Positions 11,535 through 20,974 of a DNA stretch of 64,000 bases are shown piece after piece. A program made the translations under genes and the position numbers. The stretch is from Kaistia soli DSM 19436 (GTDB taxonomy: Bacteria > Pseudomonadota > Alphaproteobacteria > Rhizobiales > Kaistiaceae). The stretch lies in NCBI RefSeq assembly GCF_900129325.1, contig NZ_FQUP01000001.1, positions 186,001 through 250,000 of the forward strand, given 5' to 3'. Each line of letters opens with the position of its first letter. Positions within the stretch are counted from its first letter, which is position 1. Under the pieces are notes generated by a model. That model saw nothing but the letters and a program-made list of their open reading frames with translations, was not told where the DNA came from and made no database searches.

Positions 11535-12842
11535 CTACTCCGCCGCTTCCATCATCTCGCGCTCGATCGGCTTCGGATTGGCCGAATAGAGGTCGATCCG
11601 CTCCTCGATGAGCGGACGGAAATGACGGATGAGGCCCTGCACCGGCCAAGCCGCCGCATCGCCCAGCGCGCAGATCGTGTGACCCTCGATCTGGGTCGTG
11701 ACCTGCAGCAGCATGTCGATCTCGCGCTTCTCGGCTTCGCCGCGCGCCATACGGTCCAGCACGCGCCACATCCAGCCCGTGCCTTCGCGGCACGGCGTGC
11801 ACTGGCCGCAGCTCTCATGCTTGAAAAAGGCCGAGATGCGCGCGATGGCGCGGATCACGTCGGTCGACTTGTCCATGACGAGGACGCCGGCCGTGCCGAA
11901 GCTCGACTTCACCGCGCGGGTGCCGTCGAAATCCATAATCAGCTCTTCGCAATCCTTGGCCGGGATGATCGGGCAGGACGCGCCGCCGGGGATGATGGCC
12001 AGGAGATTGTCCCAGCCGCCACGGACGCCGCCGCCATGCTTCTCGATCAGCTCGCGGAACGGAATGCCCATCGCCTCTTCGACGATGCAGGGTGTGTTCA
12101 CGTGGCCGGAGATGCCGAACAGCTTGGTGCCAACATTGTTCGGCCGGCCGATCGAGGAAAACCACGCCGCGCCGCGCCGAAGAATGGTCGGGGCGACCGC
12201 GATGCTCTCGACATTATTGACCGTCGTCGGGCAGCCATAAAGGCCGACATTCGCCGGGAACGGCGGCTTCAGGCGCGGCTGGCCCTTCTTGCCCTCGAGG
12301 CTCTCGAGCAGCGCGGTTTCCTCGCCGCAGATATAGGCGCCGGCGCCATGGGCGACATAGATATCCATGTCCCAGCCATGGACATTGTTCTTGCCGATGA
12401 GGCGGGCCTCATAGGCCTGGTCGATCGCCGCCTGCAGATGCTCGCGCTCGCGGATGAACTCGCCACGCACATAGATATAGGCGACATGCGCGCCCATCGC
12501 GAAGGACGCGATCAGGGCACCCTCTACGAGATGATGCGGATCATGGCGCAGGATCTCGCGATCCTTGCAGGTGCCCGGCTCCGACTCGTCCGCATTGATG
12601 ACGAGATAATGCGGCCGGCCGTCGTTGACCTTGGGCATGAACGACCATTTGAGGCCGGTCGAGAAGCCGGCGCCGCCACGGCCGCGCAGGCCCGAGGCCT
12701 TCATCTGGTCGACGATCCAGTCGCGACCGGCTTCCAGGATGGTCTTTGTGCCATCCCAGGAGCCGCGCTTCAGCGCGCCCTGCAGGCCCCAGTCCTTGGC
12801 GCCGTAGATATTGGTGAAGATGCGGTCCTTGTCAGCCAGCAT
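11535..12842 (-). CDS. nuoF: NADH-quinone oxidoreductase subunit F
   Basis: NADH-binding flavoprotein that oxidises NADH through FMN and cluster N3. The 435 residues include the glycine-rich nucleotide site [20 protein letters not shown], the FMN-site segment [16 protein letters not shown], and the 4Fe-4S motif [16 protein letters not shown]. Spacing to nuoE is 9 bp and to the pentapeptide-repeat gene 4 bp. Confidence 0.98.
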   Translation of the reverse strand: MLADKDRIFTNIYGAKDWGLQGALKRGSWDGTKTILEAGRDWIVDQMKASGLRGRGGAGFSTGLKWSFMPKVNDGRPHYLVINADESEPGTCKDREILRHDPHHLVEGALIASFAMGAHVAYIYVRGEFIREREHLQAAIDQAYEARLIGKNNVHGWDMDIYVAHGAGAYICGEETALLESLEGKKGQPRLKPPFPANVGLYGCPTTVNNVESIAVAPTILRRGAAWFSSIGRPNNVGTKLFGISGHVNTPCIVEEAMGIPFRELIEKHGGGVRGGWDNLLAIIPGGASCPIIPAKDCEELIMDFDGTRAVKSSFGTAGVLVMDKSTDVIRAIARISAFFKHESCGQCTPCREGTGWMWRVLDRMARGEAEKREIDMLLQVTTQIEGHTICALGDAAAWPVQGLIRHFRPLIEERIDLYSANPKPIEREMMEAAE

Positions 12843-12851
12843 GGTCCGCCC

Positions 12852-13769
12852 TCAATCCTTCTTGCCCGACTGGGGAATTTCCGCCGTGCCCGCGTCCGGC
12901 CGCACCGACGGATCGGACGCCGGCTTCGACTGGTCGACCTGGTTCGGAACCTTATCCTTGTCCGCCTCGGCCTGTACCTTGACGGCCGGGGCAACCGGAT
13001 CCTTGGCCGGAGCCGGATCGACCTTGGTCTCCACGGCAGGCTTGGCGGCCTCGGCAGCCTTCGCCTCTTCGGCAGCCTTGGCTTCTTCAGCAGCCTTGGC
13101 GCGCGCGGCGATCGCTTCTTTGGCGGCAGCAAGGCCCGCGCCCTGGCCAATCATCGAGCCATCATAGAGCTCGGCGCTGACCAGGACACGCTGACCGCCA
13201 AGCGGCGTCGACGTGAAGCGATCGACCTGCGGGCCGGGCTTCAGCGCACGGCCTGCCTCGATATCGTCGATGAGCGTATTGAAGCTCTCGGCGGTGAGGT
13301 CTTCATAGGTATCCGGGACAATCTGGACCATCGGCGCGTTAACGCAGGCGCCGAGGCACTCGACCTCTTCCCAAGAGAGATCACCATTCGCAGAGATGTG
13401 GAATGGCTCAGCGTGGATACGGCTGCGGCAGACCTTGAGCAACTCGCCGGCGCCCCGCAATGCGCAGGGCGTCGTTCCGCAGACCTGGATATGCGCCTTC
13501 CTGCCCACCGGGGCGAGCAGGAACATCGTATAGAACGTCGCGATCTCGAGCACGCGGATGAACGGCATGTCGAGCAGTTCGCCAACGAAGCGAATGGACG
13601 GCTCGGAAACCCAGCCCTCCTGCTCCTGAACGCGCCAGAGGATCGGGATCACCGCCGAAGCCTGACGGCCGGCAGGGAACTTCTGGGTCTGCTTCTCGGC
13701 CCAAGCGAGATTCTCGGGCGTGAACGCGAAGCTCGCGGGCTGTTCGGATGCGAGACGACGAACGGACAT
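12852..13769 (-). CDS. nuoE: NADH-quinone oxidoreductase subunit E with C-terminal extension
   Basis: Thioredoxin-like 2Fe-2S (N1a) subunit that partners NuoF. Residues 1 to about 190 are the conserved domain, with cluster ligands in VCGTTPCALRGAGELL and CLGACVNAPMVQI. From about residue 215 there is a tail of roughly 90 residues rich in Ala, Lys and Glu (EEAKAAEEAKAAEAAK), then Pro/Asp/Lys, without hydrophobic core. Similar tails occur in NuoE of other Hyphomicrobiales. The ATG shares one base with the nuoD stop. Confidence 0.96.
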   Translation of the reverse strand: MSVRRLASEQPASFAFTPENLAWAEKQTQKFPAGRQASAVIPILWRVQEQEGWVSEPSIRFVGELLDMPFIRVLEIATFYTMFLLAPVGRKAHIQVCGTTPCALRGAGELLKVCRSRIHAEPFHISANGDLSWEEVECLGACVNAPMVQIVPDTYEDLTAESFNTLIDDIEAGRALKPGPQVDRFTSTPLGGQRVLVSAELYDGSMIGQGAGLAAAKEAIAARAKAAEEAKAAEEAKAAEAAKPAVETKVDPAPAKDPVAPAVKVQAEADKDKVPNQVDQSKPASDPSVRPDAGTAEIPQSGKKD

Positions 13770-14959
13770 CAGCGGTCAACCTCTCCGAACACGATGTCGA
13801 TCGAACCCAGCACCGCCGAAACGTCGGCCAGCATGTGACCGCGGCAGAGGAAGTCCATCGACTGGAGATGCGCGAAGCCCGGCGCGCGGATCTTGCAGCG
13901 ATAAGGCTTGTTAGTGCCGTCCGAGACGAGATAGACGCCGAATTCGCCCTTCGGCGCTTCGACGGCGGCGTAAACCTCGCCGGCCGGGACGTGGTAGCCC
14001 TCGGTATAGAGCTTGAAGTGATGGATGAGCGCTTCCATCGAGCGCTTCATCTCGCCGCGCTTCGGCGGAACGATCTTGTTGTCGGTGTAGGACACCGGAC
14101 CGCTGCGCTCGGTGCCAAGAAGGCGGGCGACGCACTGCTTCATAATGCGGATCGACTGGCGCATCTCTTCCATGCGGACGAGATAGCGGTCGTAGCAATC
14201 ACCATGCGAGCCGGTCGGGATGTCGAAATCGAGCTCGGAATAACACTCATAGGGCTGCGAACGGCGCAGGTCCCATGGCGCACCGCAGCTGCGAACCATC
14301 ACGCCGGAATAGGCCCAGCGCCAGGCTTCCTCAAGCGTCACGACGCCGATATCGACATTGCGCTGCTTGAAGATGCGGTTTCCGGTCACCAGACGGTCGA
14401 GATCGTCGAGACGCTTCAGATAGGGATCGCAGAAATCGCCGATGTCGCGGACGAGCGCCTCGGGCAGATCCTGGTGGACGCCGCCCGGACGGAAATAAGC
14501 CGCATGCATGCGCGAGCCGGACGCGCGCTCATAGAAGATCATGAGCTTCTCGCGTTCTTCGAAGCCCCAGAGCGGCGGCGTCAGCGCACCGCAGTCCATG
14601 GCCCAGGTCGTCACGTTCAGCACATGCGAAAGGAGGCGCCCCATCTCGCTATAGAGGACGCGGATAAGCTGGCCGCGCTTCGGCACCTCGATGCCGAGCA
14701 GTTTCTCGACCGCGAGCGCGTAGGCATGCTCCTGGTTCATCGGCGCGACATAGTCGAGCCGATCGAAATAGGGCACCGCCTGTAGATAGGTCTTGGCTTC
14801 GATCAGCTTCTCGGTGCCACGATGCAGCAGACCGATATGCGGATCGACGCGATCGACGATCTCGCCGTCGAGCTCCAGCACAAGACGCAGCACGCCGTGC
14901 GCCGAGGGGTGCTCGGGGCCGAAATTGATGTTGAAGGTGCGAACCTGGGCTTCAGACAT
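13769..14959 (-). CDS. nuoD: NADH-quinone oxidoreductase subunit D
   Basis: Hydrogenase-derived 49-kDa subunit that builds the quinone site with NuoB. The 396 residues start with the typical [21 protein letters not shown] segment, carry [14 protein letters not shown] and end with DIVFGEVDR, the highly conserved C-terminus. Eight bp separate it from nuoC, and it is a stand-alone NuoD rather than a NuoCD fusion. Confidence 0.98.
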   Translation of the reverse strand: MSEAQVRTFNINFGPEHPSAHGVLRLVLELDGEIVDRVDPHIGLLHRGTEKLIEAKTYLQAVPYFDRLDYVAPMNQEHAYALAVEKLLGIEVPKRGQLIRVLYSEMGRLLSHVLNVTTWAMDCGALTPPLWGFEEREKLMIFYERASGSRMHAAYFRPGGVHQDLPEALVRDIGDFCDPYLKRLDDLDRLVTGNRIFKQRNVDIGVVTLEEAWRWAYSGVMVRSCGAPWDLRRSQPYECYSELDFDIPTGSHGDCYDRYLVRMEEMRQSIRIMKQCVARLLGTERSGPVSYTDNKIVPPKRGEMKRSMEALIHHFKLYTEGYHVPAGEVYAAVEAPKGEFGVYLVSDGTNKPYRCKIRAPGFAHLQSMDFLCRGHMLADVSAVLGSIDIVFGEVDR

Positions 14960-14967
14960 TCAGGGCC

Positions 14968-15597
14968 TCAGCTCGGCTTCGTTGCAGGCGGGGCGCTTTC
15001 CTTGGCCTTCTCATCGCCGGGCATGACGTAGTCAGTGCCCTCCCACGGCGAGAGAAAGTCGAAATCGCGAAATTCCTGGGTGAGACGGACCGGCTCATAG
15101 ACGACGCGCTTCTGCTCGTCGTCGTAGCGGACCTCGACATAGCCGGTCAGCGGGAAATCCTTGCGCAAGGGATGACCGTCAAACCCGTAGTCAGTCAGGA
15201 TGCGGCGAAGGTCCGGATGACCGACGAAGAGGATGCCATAGAGATCATAGGCCTCGCGCTCGAACCAGCCGGCACCCGGAAGGATCGGCGTGATCGAAGG
15301 AACCGGCGTGACCTCGTCGGTCTCGACCTTCAGGCGAATGCGCAGGTTCCGCTTCGGGCTCGTCAGGTGATAGACGACATCGAAGCGGTTCTCGCGTTCG
15401 GGGTAATCGACGCCGCAGACGTCGACGATATTCACGAAGCCGCCCTTCGGGTCATCCATCAACCAGGCGACGACGTCGACGATTGCCTCGCGAGCGACAA
15501 TGACCGTCAGCTCGCCATAGGCAATCGAATGGCCGAGGATCGCCTCGCCCTTGGTCGCCGCGATATAGTCGCCGAGCTCGTTGAGCGTTTCGTCCAT
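14968..15597 (-). CDS. nuoC: NADH-quinone oxidoreductase subunit C
   Basis: The 30-kDa peripheral subunit of complex I. The 209 residues include the family signature from [20 protein letters not shown] to [15 protein letters not shown]. Cytoplasmic, no cofactor. It lies 8 bp after nuoB and 8 bp before nuoD. Confidence 0.97.
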   Translation of the reverse strand: MDETLNELGDYIAATKGEAILGHSIAYGELTVIVAREAIVDVVAWLMDDPKGGFVNIVDVCGVDYPERENRFDVVYHLTSPKRNLRIRLKVETDEVTPVPSITPILPGAGWFEREAYDLYGILFVGHPDLRRILTDYGFDGHPLRKDFPLTGYVEVRYDDEQKRVVYEPVRLTQEFRDFDFLSPWEGTDYVMPGDEKAKESAPPATKPS

Positions 15598-15605
15598 CTC
15601 AGTCC

Positions 15606-16202
15606 TCAGCGCTCGATCGTGCCGGTGCGGCGGATTTTCTTCTGCAGCAGCAGGACGCCATAAAGCAGTGCCTCGGCAGTCGGTGGACAGCCGGGGACAT
15701 AGATGTCGACCGGCACCACGCGGTCGCAGCCCCGCACGACGGCATAGGAATAGTGATAATAGCCGCCGCCATTGGCGCAGGAGCCCATCGAGATGACGTA
15801 GCGCGGCTCCGGCATCTGGTCGTAGACCTTGCGCAGCGCAGGGGCCATCTTGTTGGTCAGGGTGCCCGCGACGATCATGACGTCGGACTGGCGCGGCGAG
15901 GCGCGCGGCGCGAAGCCGAACCGCTCCACGTCATAGCGCGGCATCGAGACCTGCATCATTTCGACGGCGCAGCAGGCGAGCCCGAACTGCATCCACATCA
16001 ACGAGCCGGTGCGGGCCCAGGTGATGAGGTCCGAGGCGGTAGCGACGAAGAAGCCCTTGTCGGCAAGTTCGCCATTCACTTCCATGAAGAAGCGATCGTC
16101 CTGGCCGATCGGTCGCCCTGCGGCGTCAACGAGGCCACGCGGACGCTCGGCGACGAGCGGCCCTTTCGCGGGAGCCGGTGCGGGGGTCGGGGTCAATCCC
16201 AT
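15606..16202 (-). CDS. nuoB: NADH-quinone oxidoreductase subunit B
   Basis: Carries cluster N2, the last electron carrier before quinone. The 198 residues include the unusual tandem-cysteine ligand motif [10 protein letters not shown] and the further ligands in GSCANGGG and [15 protein letters not shown] start at the ATG giving [11 protein letters not shown], which overlaps the end of nuoA by 10 bp. The frame stays open further upstream, but that part is nuoA sequence in another frame. Confidence 0.96.
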   Translation of the reverse strand: MGLTPTPAPAPAKGPLVAERPRGLVDAAGRPIGQDDRFFMEVNGELADKGFFVATASDLITWARTGSLMWMQFGLACCAVEMMQVSMPRYDVERFGFAPRASPRQSDVMIVAGTLTNKMAPALRKVYDQMPEPRYVISMGSCANGGGYYHYSYAVVRGCDRVVPVDIYVPGCPPTAEALLYGVLLLQKKIRRTGTIER

Positions 16203-16558
16203 TCGAGCGCTCCCTTCTTCCATTCGTAGACAAAGCCGATTGTGAGAACGCCGAGGAAGATCATCATCGACCAGAAACCGAACCAGCCGAGGCTGCCGAA
16301 TGTGACGGCCCACGGGAACAGGAAGGCGACTTCCAGATCGAAAATGATGAACAGGATGGCGACGAGATAGAAGCGCACGTCGAACTTCATGCGCGCATCA
16401 TCGAAGGCGTTGAAGCCGCATTCGAACGCCGAAAGCTTTTCCGGATCGGGATTGCGATAGGCGACGAGGAAGGGCGAAACCAGCAGCGCGAGGCCGATGA
16501 CGAGCGCAATGCCGAAGAACACGACGATCGGAAGATATTCGCGCAACAAGACGTCCAT
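16193..16558 (-). CDS. nuoA: NADH-quinone oxidoreductase subunit A
   Basis: Small membrane subunit of complex I with three helices in 121 residues. The conserved loop [21 protein letters not shown] is visible, with its redox-state-sensitive cysteine. I start at [12 protein letters not shown], the usual length; the open frame extends 23 codons upstream through a region of strong hairpins and is probably leader. It is the first gene of the nuo operon. Confidence 0.96.
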   Translation of the reverse strand: MDVLLREYLPIVVFFGIALVIGLALLVSPFLVAYRNPDPEKLSAFECGFNAFDDARMKFDVRFYLVAILFIIFDLEVAFLFPWAVTFGSLGWFGFWSMMIFLGVLTIGFVYEWKKGALEWD

Positions 16559-16962
16559 GATCCGGCTCCGATGCTCCACCGGCCGGGCGGCCGGTGCTGC
16601 GGCGCAAAACGCCGCCAAGCGCTTCACTCTGTTATCATATCGGACGGCAACGAGGCCACCTGACCCGCACGCGCGCCGGTCGAAAACATTACGCGAGCCT
16701 TAGCGGAGGCGCTCCGACGTGGCAAGCCCCGTGCCATTGCCGCGGCAAGGTGTTGCCGCCTGCGCGCCGCAGCTTCTTGGCGGAATTGCGCCCATCCTGG
16801 AATTGGAACAACGAAAACAAATCTCCGCGCGGCGAAATGTCCCGTCGCCGCGGGCTCCAGCGGAGCCCGCCACTTCCGGCGACGACTCAACAAGTCGGGC
16901 TTCCCCGCCGCCCGGCGGCATGGTCTTTTCGGACAGTTCACCATTTCGGACGGTGGCGACCC
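16559..16962. promoter_or_regulatory. Divergent control region nuoA / FUSC gene with leader hairpins
   Basis: This 404-bp stretch separates nuoA (minus) from the FUSC gene (plus). On the minus strand, close to nuoA, lie two strong hairpins: ACCGGCC-N4-GGCCGGT at 16578-16595, and a GCGGCG/CGCCGC pair at about 16600-16615. A TATGAT hexamer (minus strand, 16634-16639) could be the -10 box of the nuo promoter, which would place both hairpins in the 5' leader. I see no clear -35 box and no convincing ORF in the region. Confidence 0.4.
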
Positions 16963-18051
16963 ATGACGAGGGAGGCGCGCTTGTCGGCCAGAGAAACGAT
17001 CAGATCGGCCCTCGGCGGTGCCATGCGGCTCGGCTTCGATCGCGAGACGATGGAGCGCTCGATCCGCTTCACGCTGACCGTAATGGCTCCGATCGTCGTC
17101 ACGCTCGTGACCGGGCCGGAGAACTGGCTCGTCTACGCGATGGTCTCGGCCATCGTCGCCTTCGCAGGCGATGCGGGCGGCCCTCCCCTCGCCCGGTTCG
17201 GCTGGATGGCCATCGGTCCGCTGGCCCTTTCAGCCGGGCTGGCGCTCGGTGCGCTGGCCGCCGGCCATCTTGGCTTCGTCTTCGCCCTCTCCATGGGCGC
17301 GGGCCTCGCCTATGGCCTCGTCGAGACAGCGCATCCCCACTTGCTGCTGGCGACGCGCTTCTTCGCGTTCGGCGTCGTGCTGGCCGGACTCGTGAGCGCG
17401 CCTGTGCCGGTTGATTATCTCGCGGTCCTCGTGATGCTGGTCATCTCCTGGCTGATCTCGCTCGCGGGCGACCTGCACGATGGGCAGTGGCACCCGCTCT
17501 CCGTCCCGCCTGCCGCCTCGATCGGGCTCAGCCTCAAGGGGCCAGCGGGACCACGCATCGCCTTTGCCATCGCCGTGATGCTGTCGATCGGCGCCGCGCT
17601 TCTCGCGGCGCAGTTGCTCGGCTCCCTGCGGCCCTCCTGGACATGCCTCACCGTGCTCCTTGTCATGCGCTCGGAGGTCGTCAGCAGCCTGAGACTTGCG
17701 GTCGAGCGGGTCATCGGGACGCTCGGCGGCGTCGTCGTGGCAGTGTTGATCGCCGATCTCGGCAATCACCGGCTGACATTGTTCGCGATGGCACTGGCAG
17801 CGTTCGTGCGCTGGCCGGCCCAGCAGTTCCACAATGCCCTCGGCGTATTCTGCTTGACGCTGTTCGTCCTGCTGATGGTCGAGATCGTCTCACCCGACCG
17901 GCAGACCACGGCGCTGCTCCTGCATGAGCGCCTCACAGATACAGTCATCGGCGCGATCGCCGCCGGCCTCGGCCTGCTGGCTTTCAACCGCCTGCAACGC
18001 TGGATCGGACCGATAGCTCAGAGATCGCGGCCGCCACGGCAGGAAGCCTGA
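16963..18051 (+). CDS. FUSC-family (fusaric acid resistance-like) inner-membrane protein
   Basis: The 362-residue protein has two blocks of hydrophobic helices (about residues 30-165 and 200-345), each followed by a polar segment, the usual layout of FUSC/aromatic-acid exporter-type proteins. The second block has the RPSWTCLTVLLVM and VERVIGTLGGVVVAVLIA sequences found in this family. Members are thought to export aromatic acids or weak acids; the substrate here cannot be told. I start at ATG (MTREARLSARE); MRLGFDRETME 20 codons later is an alternative. No partner membrane-fusion protein is nearby. Confidence 0.8.
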   Translation: MTREARLSARETIRSALGGAMRLGFDRETMERSIRFTLTVMAPIVVTLVTGPENWLVYAMVSAIVAFAGDAGGPPLARFGWMAIGPLALSAGLALGALAAGHLGFVFALSMGAGLAYGLVETAHPHLLLATRFFAFGVVLAGLVSAPVPVDYLAVLVMLVISWLISLAGDLHDGQWHPLSVPPAASIGLSLKGPAGPRIAFAIAVMLSIGAALLAAQLLGSLRPSWTCLTVLLVMRSEVVSSLRLAVERVIGTLGGVVVAVLIADLGNHRLTLFAMALAAFVRWPAQQFHNALGVFCLTLFVLLMVEIVSPDRQTTALLLHERLTDTVIGAIAAGLGLLAFNRLQRWIGPIAQRSRPPRQEA

Positions 18052-18343
18052 GCCGCCTGTCGTAAAAAGGTAATTTTCTGGTCGCACTGGGCAATTTGTG
18101 CTTTGCACCTCGGACGGTGCGTAGCACAATAAGCGAGATGAGGCGGCACTCCCCCCGACGTGTCGGAGCCTCCTGCGTTTGACGCGAGACTCGCCTTAAC
18201 CGGCCCTCATCGCCTTTTTCCCTGACGCCCCCGCCACGGTGAAATGCCAGGAACGGCCCGACAGGCAGCAATACCCTCGGAACGGCGACCATGAGGACGA
18301 CCTGATCAGTCGTGCCGAATTCTTGATGTCATTCTGGAAAAAA
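18052..18343. other. Non-coding stretch between FUSC gene and tRNA-Asp
   Basis: No convincing reading frame or strong terminator hairpin was seen. It lies 3' of both the plus-strand FUSC gene and the minus-strand tRNA, so it is the convergent end of two transcripts. Confidence 0.5.
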
Positions 18344-18420
<77 letters not shown>

Positions 18421-18693
18421 GCTGGGGTCCCTCATCGAGGGCCGAAGCGGCGTCGCCGCGTCGTGTGGGCGTCTGGTACGGCACCCCTTGGGACAAGTCA
18501 AGCGTGGCGGTGGCCGCCTTGTGGATAAGCCGGCGGCGCTTCCGGAACGGTCGTGGCGGCTGGGCCGAGAACGGACTGATCGCGGGCCAGCCTGCGCTCA
18601 ACCCTTCGTTCTCAACCTGGCGGGAGACGGGTCTGCTGGAGGTTTACGACTTACGAACGTGGTTGTTTGTGATCCGGCCGCTCCGAGCCCAGA

Positions 18694-19308
18694 TCACCTG
18701 ATAACTTGCCCTTCCGTGAAGCCAAGCAACAAGGTGCTGGCGAGCTCTCGCGCATTCTGTGCAAGCGCCTCATCGGGCAGTTCGCCCGCAGTCCAGAACG
18801 ACAGCACCCCACGAAAAGCGAAGGCGAGTTGTCCCGGCAAGCAACGTAGCGCCTGATCCCGCCGCGCCGCGACGAGGCCGTCACCCGCGCCCAGCGCCAG
18901 CGTCCAGAGTGCCGTCGAGCGCGCCCAAACCTGTCCGGGCGAAGAACTGGCGGTGCCAAGCCAGCCCATGACCGCGCGGTTGACCTCCGGCTCCTCCAGC
19001 ATCACGGCAGCTGCCGTATCGATAGCCAGCAGGACGCGCTCGGCGGCGTCCGTCAGCAGCGGCGCGGCGACAAAGCGACTCTGCATCGTATCGATCCGAC
19101 GTGCGGAGAGCGTTTGCATGATCGTCGCCTTGCTTCCGAACTGGTTGAATGGCGTCGCAAAGCTGACGCCGGCCTCGGCAGCCAGGTCGCGCATCGAGAA
19201 ATCGGCTTTGCCGTCGCGAAGCAGACGTTCTGCAGCGTCGATGACGCGCTGACGAAGCGGCTCGCCCCTGACGCCGGCGGCCGAGGTTGTGATCTTGCCA
19301 TGTGTCAT
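18694..19308 (-). CDS. TetR-family transcriptional regulator
   Basis: The 204-residue protein has an N-terminal TetR DNA-binding domain (residues about 15-62: VIDAAERLLRDGKADFSMRDLAAEAGVSFATPFNQFGSKATIM, in which the helix-turn-helix is clear) and a helical ligand domain. It is transcribed away from the SDR gene at 19357, with 48 bp between the start codons containing a perfect palindrome. It therefore probably represses the SDR gene and itself in the absence of an unknown ligand. Confidence 0.9.
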   Translation of the reverse strand: MTHGKITTSAAGVRGEPLRQRVIDAAERLLRDGKADFSMRDLAAEAGVSFATPFNQFGSKATIMQTLSARRIDTMQSRFVAAPLLTDAAERVLLAIDTAAAVMLEEPEVNRAVMGWLGTASSSPGQVWARSTALWTLALGAGDGLVAARRDQALRCLPGQLAFAFRGVLSFWTAGELPDEALAQNARELASTLLLGFTEGQVIR

Positions 19309-19317
19309 GCGGATATC

Positions 19318-19331
19318 TATATCATGATATA
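19318..19331. promoter_or_regulatory. 14-bp perfect palindrome, candidate TetR operator
   Basis: TATATCATGATATA reads the same on both strands. It sits in the 48-bp gap between the divergent TetR and SDR start codons, in an AT-rich island that must also hold both promoters. Binding there would block both. That it is the operator is inferred from position and symmetry. Confidence 0.6.
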
Positions 19332-19356
19332 TTAAATTCTCAACACGGAGCTATCC

Positions 19357-20205
19357 ATGGCGATCGTCGCTTCGAAGGTTTTCCTTATCACAGGTGTCAG
19401 CTCGGGCTTGGGCCGCGCGTTTGCCGAAGGCGCGCTGCACGCGGGCCACCGGGTGATCGGCGCGGTCAGGCAGACCGTTGACGCCGAAGCCTTTGCCGCA
19501 CGCGCTCCTGGCCGCGCTCACCCACTGTTGCTCGACGTGACTGATTTCGACGCCATACCGGCGGCTGTGACGGATGCCGAGCGGCAAGTCGGCGTCATCG
19601 ACGTGCTGGTGAACAATGCCGGTTACGGTCATGAGGGCGTGCTGGAAGAATCCTCCATGGATGCACTCGAGCGTCAATTCGCGGCCAACGTCTTTGGTCC
19701 GGTCGCGATGATCAAGGCGGTGCTACCGGGGATGCGCGAACGGCGCCGCGGCCATATCGTTAACGTCACCTCCATGGGCGGCTTCATCACCATGCCGGGC
19801 ATCACCTTCTACTGCGGCAGCAAGTTTGCTCTGGAAGGCATTTCGGAAGCGCTTGGCAAGGAACTCGCGGGCTTCGGGATACGGGTGACGGCGCTCGCGC
19901 CGGGCCAGTTCCGCACCGATTGGGCAGGCCGATCCATGGACCGCACGCCGCGCACTATTTCCGACTATGACTCAGTCATGGATCCGATCCGAGCCGCCCG
20001 GCAGGCCAAGAGCGGCAACCAGCCCGGCGACCCGGCAAAGGCCGCGCAGGCACTGCTGGCGCTTGTCGAAGCCGAGAATCCTCCAGCCCGCCTGTTCCTG
20101 GGCGATGACGCGCTGGCACTCGTCAAACAGAAGCTCGAGACAATGAAGATCGAACTCGATGCTTGGGATGCGCTTTCGCGTTCGACCAGCTTCGAGTCTG
20201 ATTGA
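19357..20205 (+). CDS. Short-chain dehydrogenase/reductase (SDR)
   Basis: NAD(P)-dependent classical SDR of 282 residues. The Rossmann motif is TGVSSGLGRAF (residues about 11-21), NNAG is present, and the catalytic Ser-Tyr-Lys set is visible as NVTSMGG followed by YCGSKFALEG. After the catalytic part there is PGQFRTDW and a C-terminal substrate loop. This subgroup resembles the oxidoreductases often annotated only as 'SDR family NAD(P)-dependent'. It faces a TetR gene, which suggests induction by a small molecule. The substrate is unknown. Confidence 0.9.
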   Translation: MAIVASKVFLITGVSSGLGRAFAEGALHAGHRVIGAVRQTVDAEAFAARAPGRAHPLLLDVTDFDAIPAAVTDAERQVGVIDVLVNNAGYGHEGVLEESSMDALERQFAANVFGPVAMIKAVLPGMRERRRGHIVNVTSMGGFITMPGITFYCGSKFALEGISEALGKELAGFGIRVTALAPGQFRTDWAGRSMDRTPRTISDYDSVMDPIRAARQAKSGNQPGDPAKAAQALLALVEAENPPARLFLGDDALALVKQKLETMKIELDAWDALSRSTSFESD

Positions 20206-20270
20206 CCGGCAGCCTGCTGGCTTATCAGCATGCACGGCAGCGGCGACGAACGCCGCGCGGATCGAAACGA

Positions 20271-20346
20271 TGGTGGGCGGTGAGAGACTCGAACTCCCGA
20301 CATCCTCGGTGTAAACGAGGCGCTCTACCAACTGAGCTAACCGCCC
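20271..20346 (-). tRNA. tRNA-Val (anticodon TAC)
   Basis: A 76-nt cloverleaf on the minus strand. The acceptor arm GGGCGGT pairs with ACCGCCC, the anticodon stem CCTCG/CGAGG encloses TTTACAC, the T loop is TTCGAGT, and discriminator A is followed by an encoded CCA. It lies downstream of hupB in the same direction. Confidence 0.97.
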
Positions 20347-20444
20347 GCATCATGGAGGCCTGGAGCCTCGGGGCCGCTTGTGGCCCGTCGCATGGGTCTA
20401 GGCCAACAAGGGCTCCGCTTTCAAGCCGATCCCGCCGTCGTCCC

Positions 20445-20489
20445 ATAATAAAACCAGAGGCGGCCCCGCGCCCATTGCGCAGGGCCGCC
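20445..20489 (-). terminator. Rho-independent terminator of hupB
   Basis: On the minus strand a GC-rich hairpin (20459-20489, GGCGGCCCTGCGC against GCGCGGGGCCGCC with a short loop) is followed by a TTTTATT tract. It begins about 20 bp after the hupB stop. Confidence 0.85.
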
Positions 20490-20508
20490 CCCGACAATAG
20501 CGCTCGAC

Positions 20509-20781
20509 TTAGTTGACGGCGTCCTTGAGGCCCTTACCGGCCTTGAACTTCGGCGTCTTCGAGGCAGCGATGGCGATCGTCTCACCGGTGCGGGGATTGC
20601 GGCCCTCGCTCGCGGCGCGGGCCGCGACGCTGAAATTGCCGAAACCGATGATCTTGACTTCGTCACCGGACTTCAGGGCAGCGGTGATCGCGTCGAACGT
20701 TGCATCGACAGCCTCCGCGGCAGCGGCCTTCGAAGAGTTGGTACGCTCGGCAACGGCTGCGATGAGATCGTTCTTGTTCAT
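20509..20781 (-). CDS. hupB: DNA-binding protein HU
   Basis: A 90-residue histone-like protein that bends DNA and compacts the nucleoid. It has the N-terminal helices [15 protein letters not shown], the strand motif [14 protein letters not shown], and the DNA-intercalating arm with GRNPRTGE. The start is fixed by the conserved N-terminus although the frame is open further upstream. It lies downstream of lon in the same direction, as in most Hyphomicrobiales, but with its own terminator. Confidence 0.97.
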   Translation of the reverse strand: MNKNDLIAAVAERTNSSKAAAAEAVDATFDAITAALKSGDEVKIIGFGNFSVAARAASEGRNPRTGETIAIAASKTPKFKAGKGLKDAVN

Positions 20782-20928
20782 GATGATCCTTTCCCTGGTC
20801 TCGAGGTCGGTCCGCCTGAGTCGGACCTGACCTTGGCGCGACATCTCACCGAATTGAGCGGCGCTGGCAAGGGAAAATGGCTGTTTTCCGCGGGTTTTGG
20901 GCATAATTCGGTGAATTTCGAGACGAAA

Positions 20929-20950
20929 ACGCCCGCCGGAGGGCGGGCGT
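20929..20950. terminator. Bidirectional-looking terminator after lon
   Basis: A perfect 9-bp hairpin ACGCCCGCC-N4-GGCGGGCGT. On the minus strand it is followed by TTTCG and serves lon; on the plus strand a TTTTT tract follows after six bases. It separates lon from hupB. Confidence 0.8.
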
Positions 20951-20974
20951 CGTCGTTTTTCAGGCTCAGTTTGC

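Noticed and set aside
11304-13838. A long open frame (844 codons) antisense to nuoF and nuoE
   Set aside because: Translation is low-complexity and rich in Arg, Asp and His, with no family features. It mirrors the GC-rich third positions of nuoE/nuoF on the other strand. The same holds for long frames antisense to nuoN, porin, autotransporter and lon.
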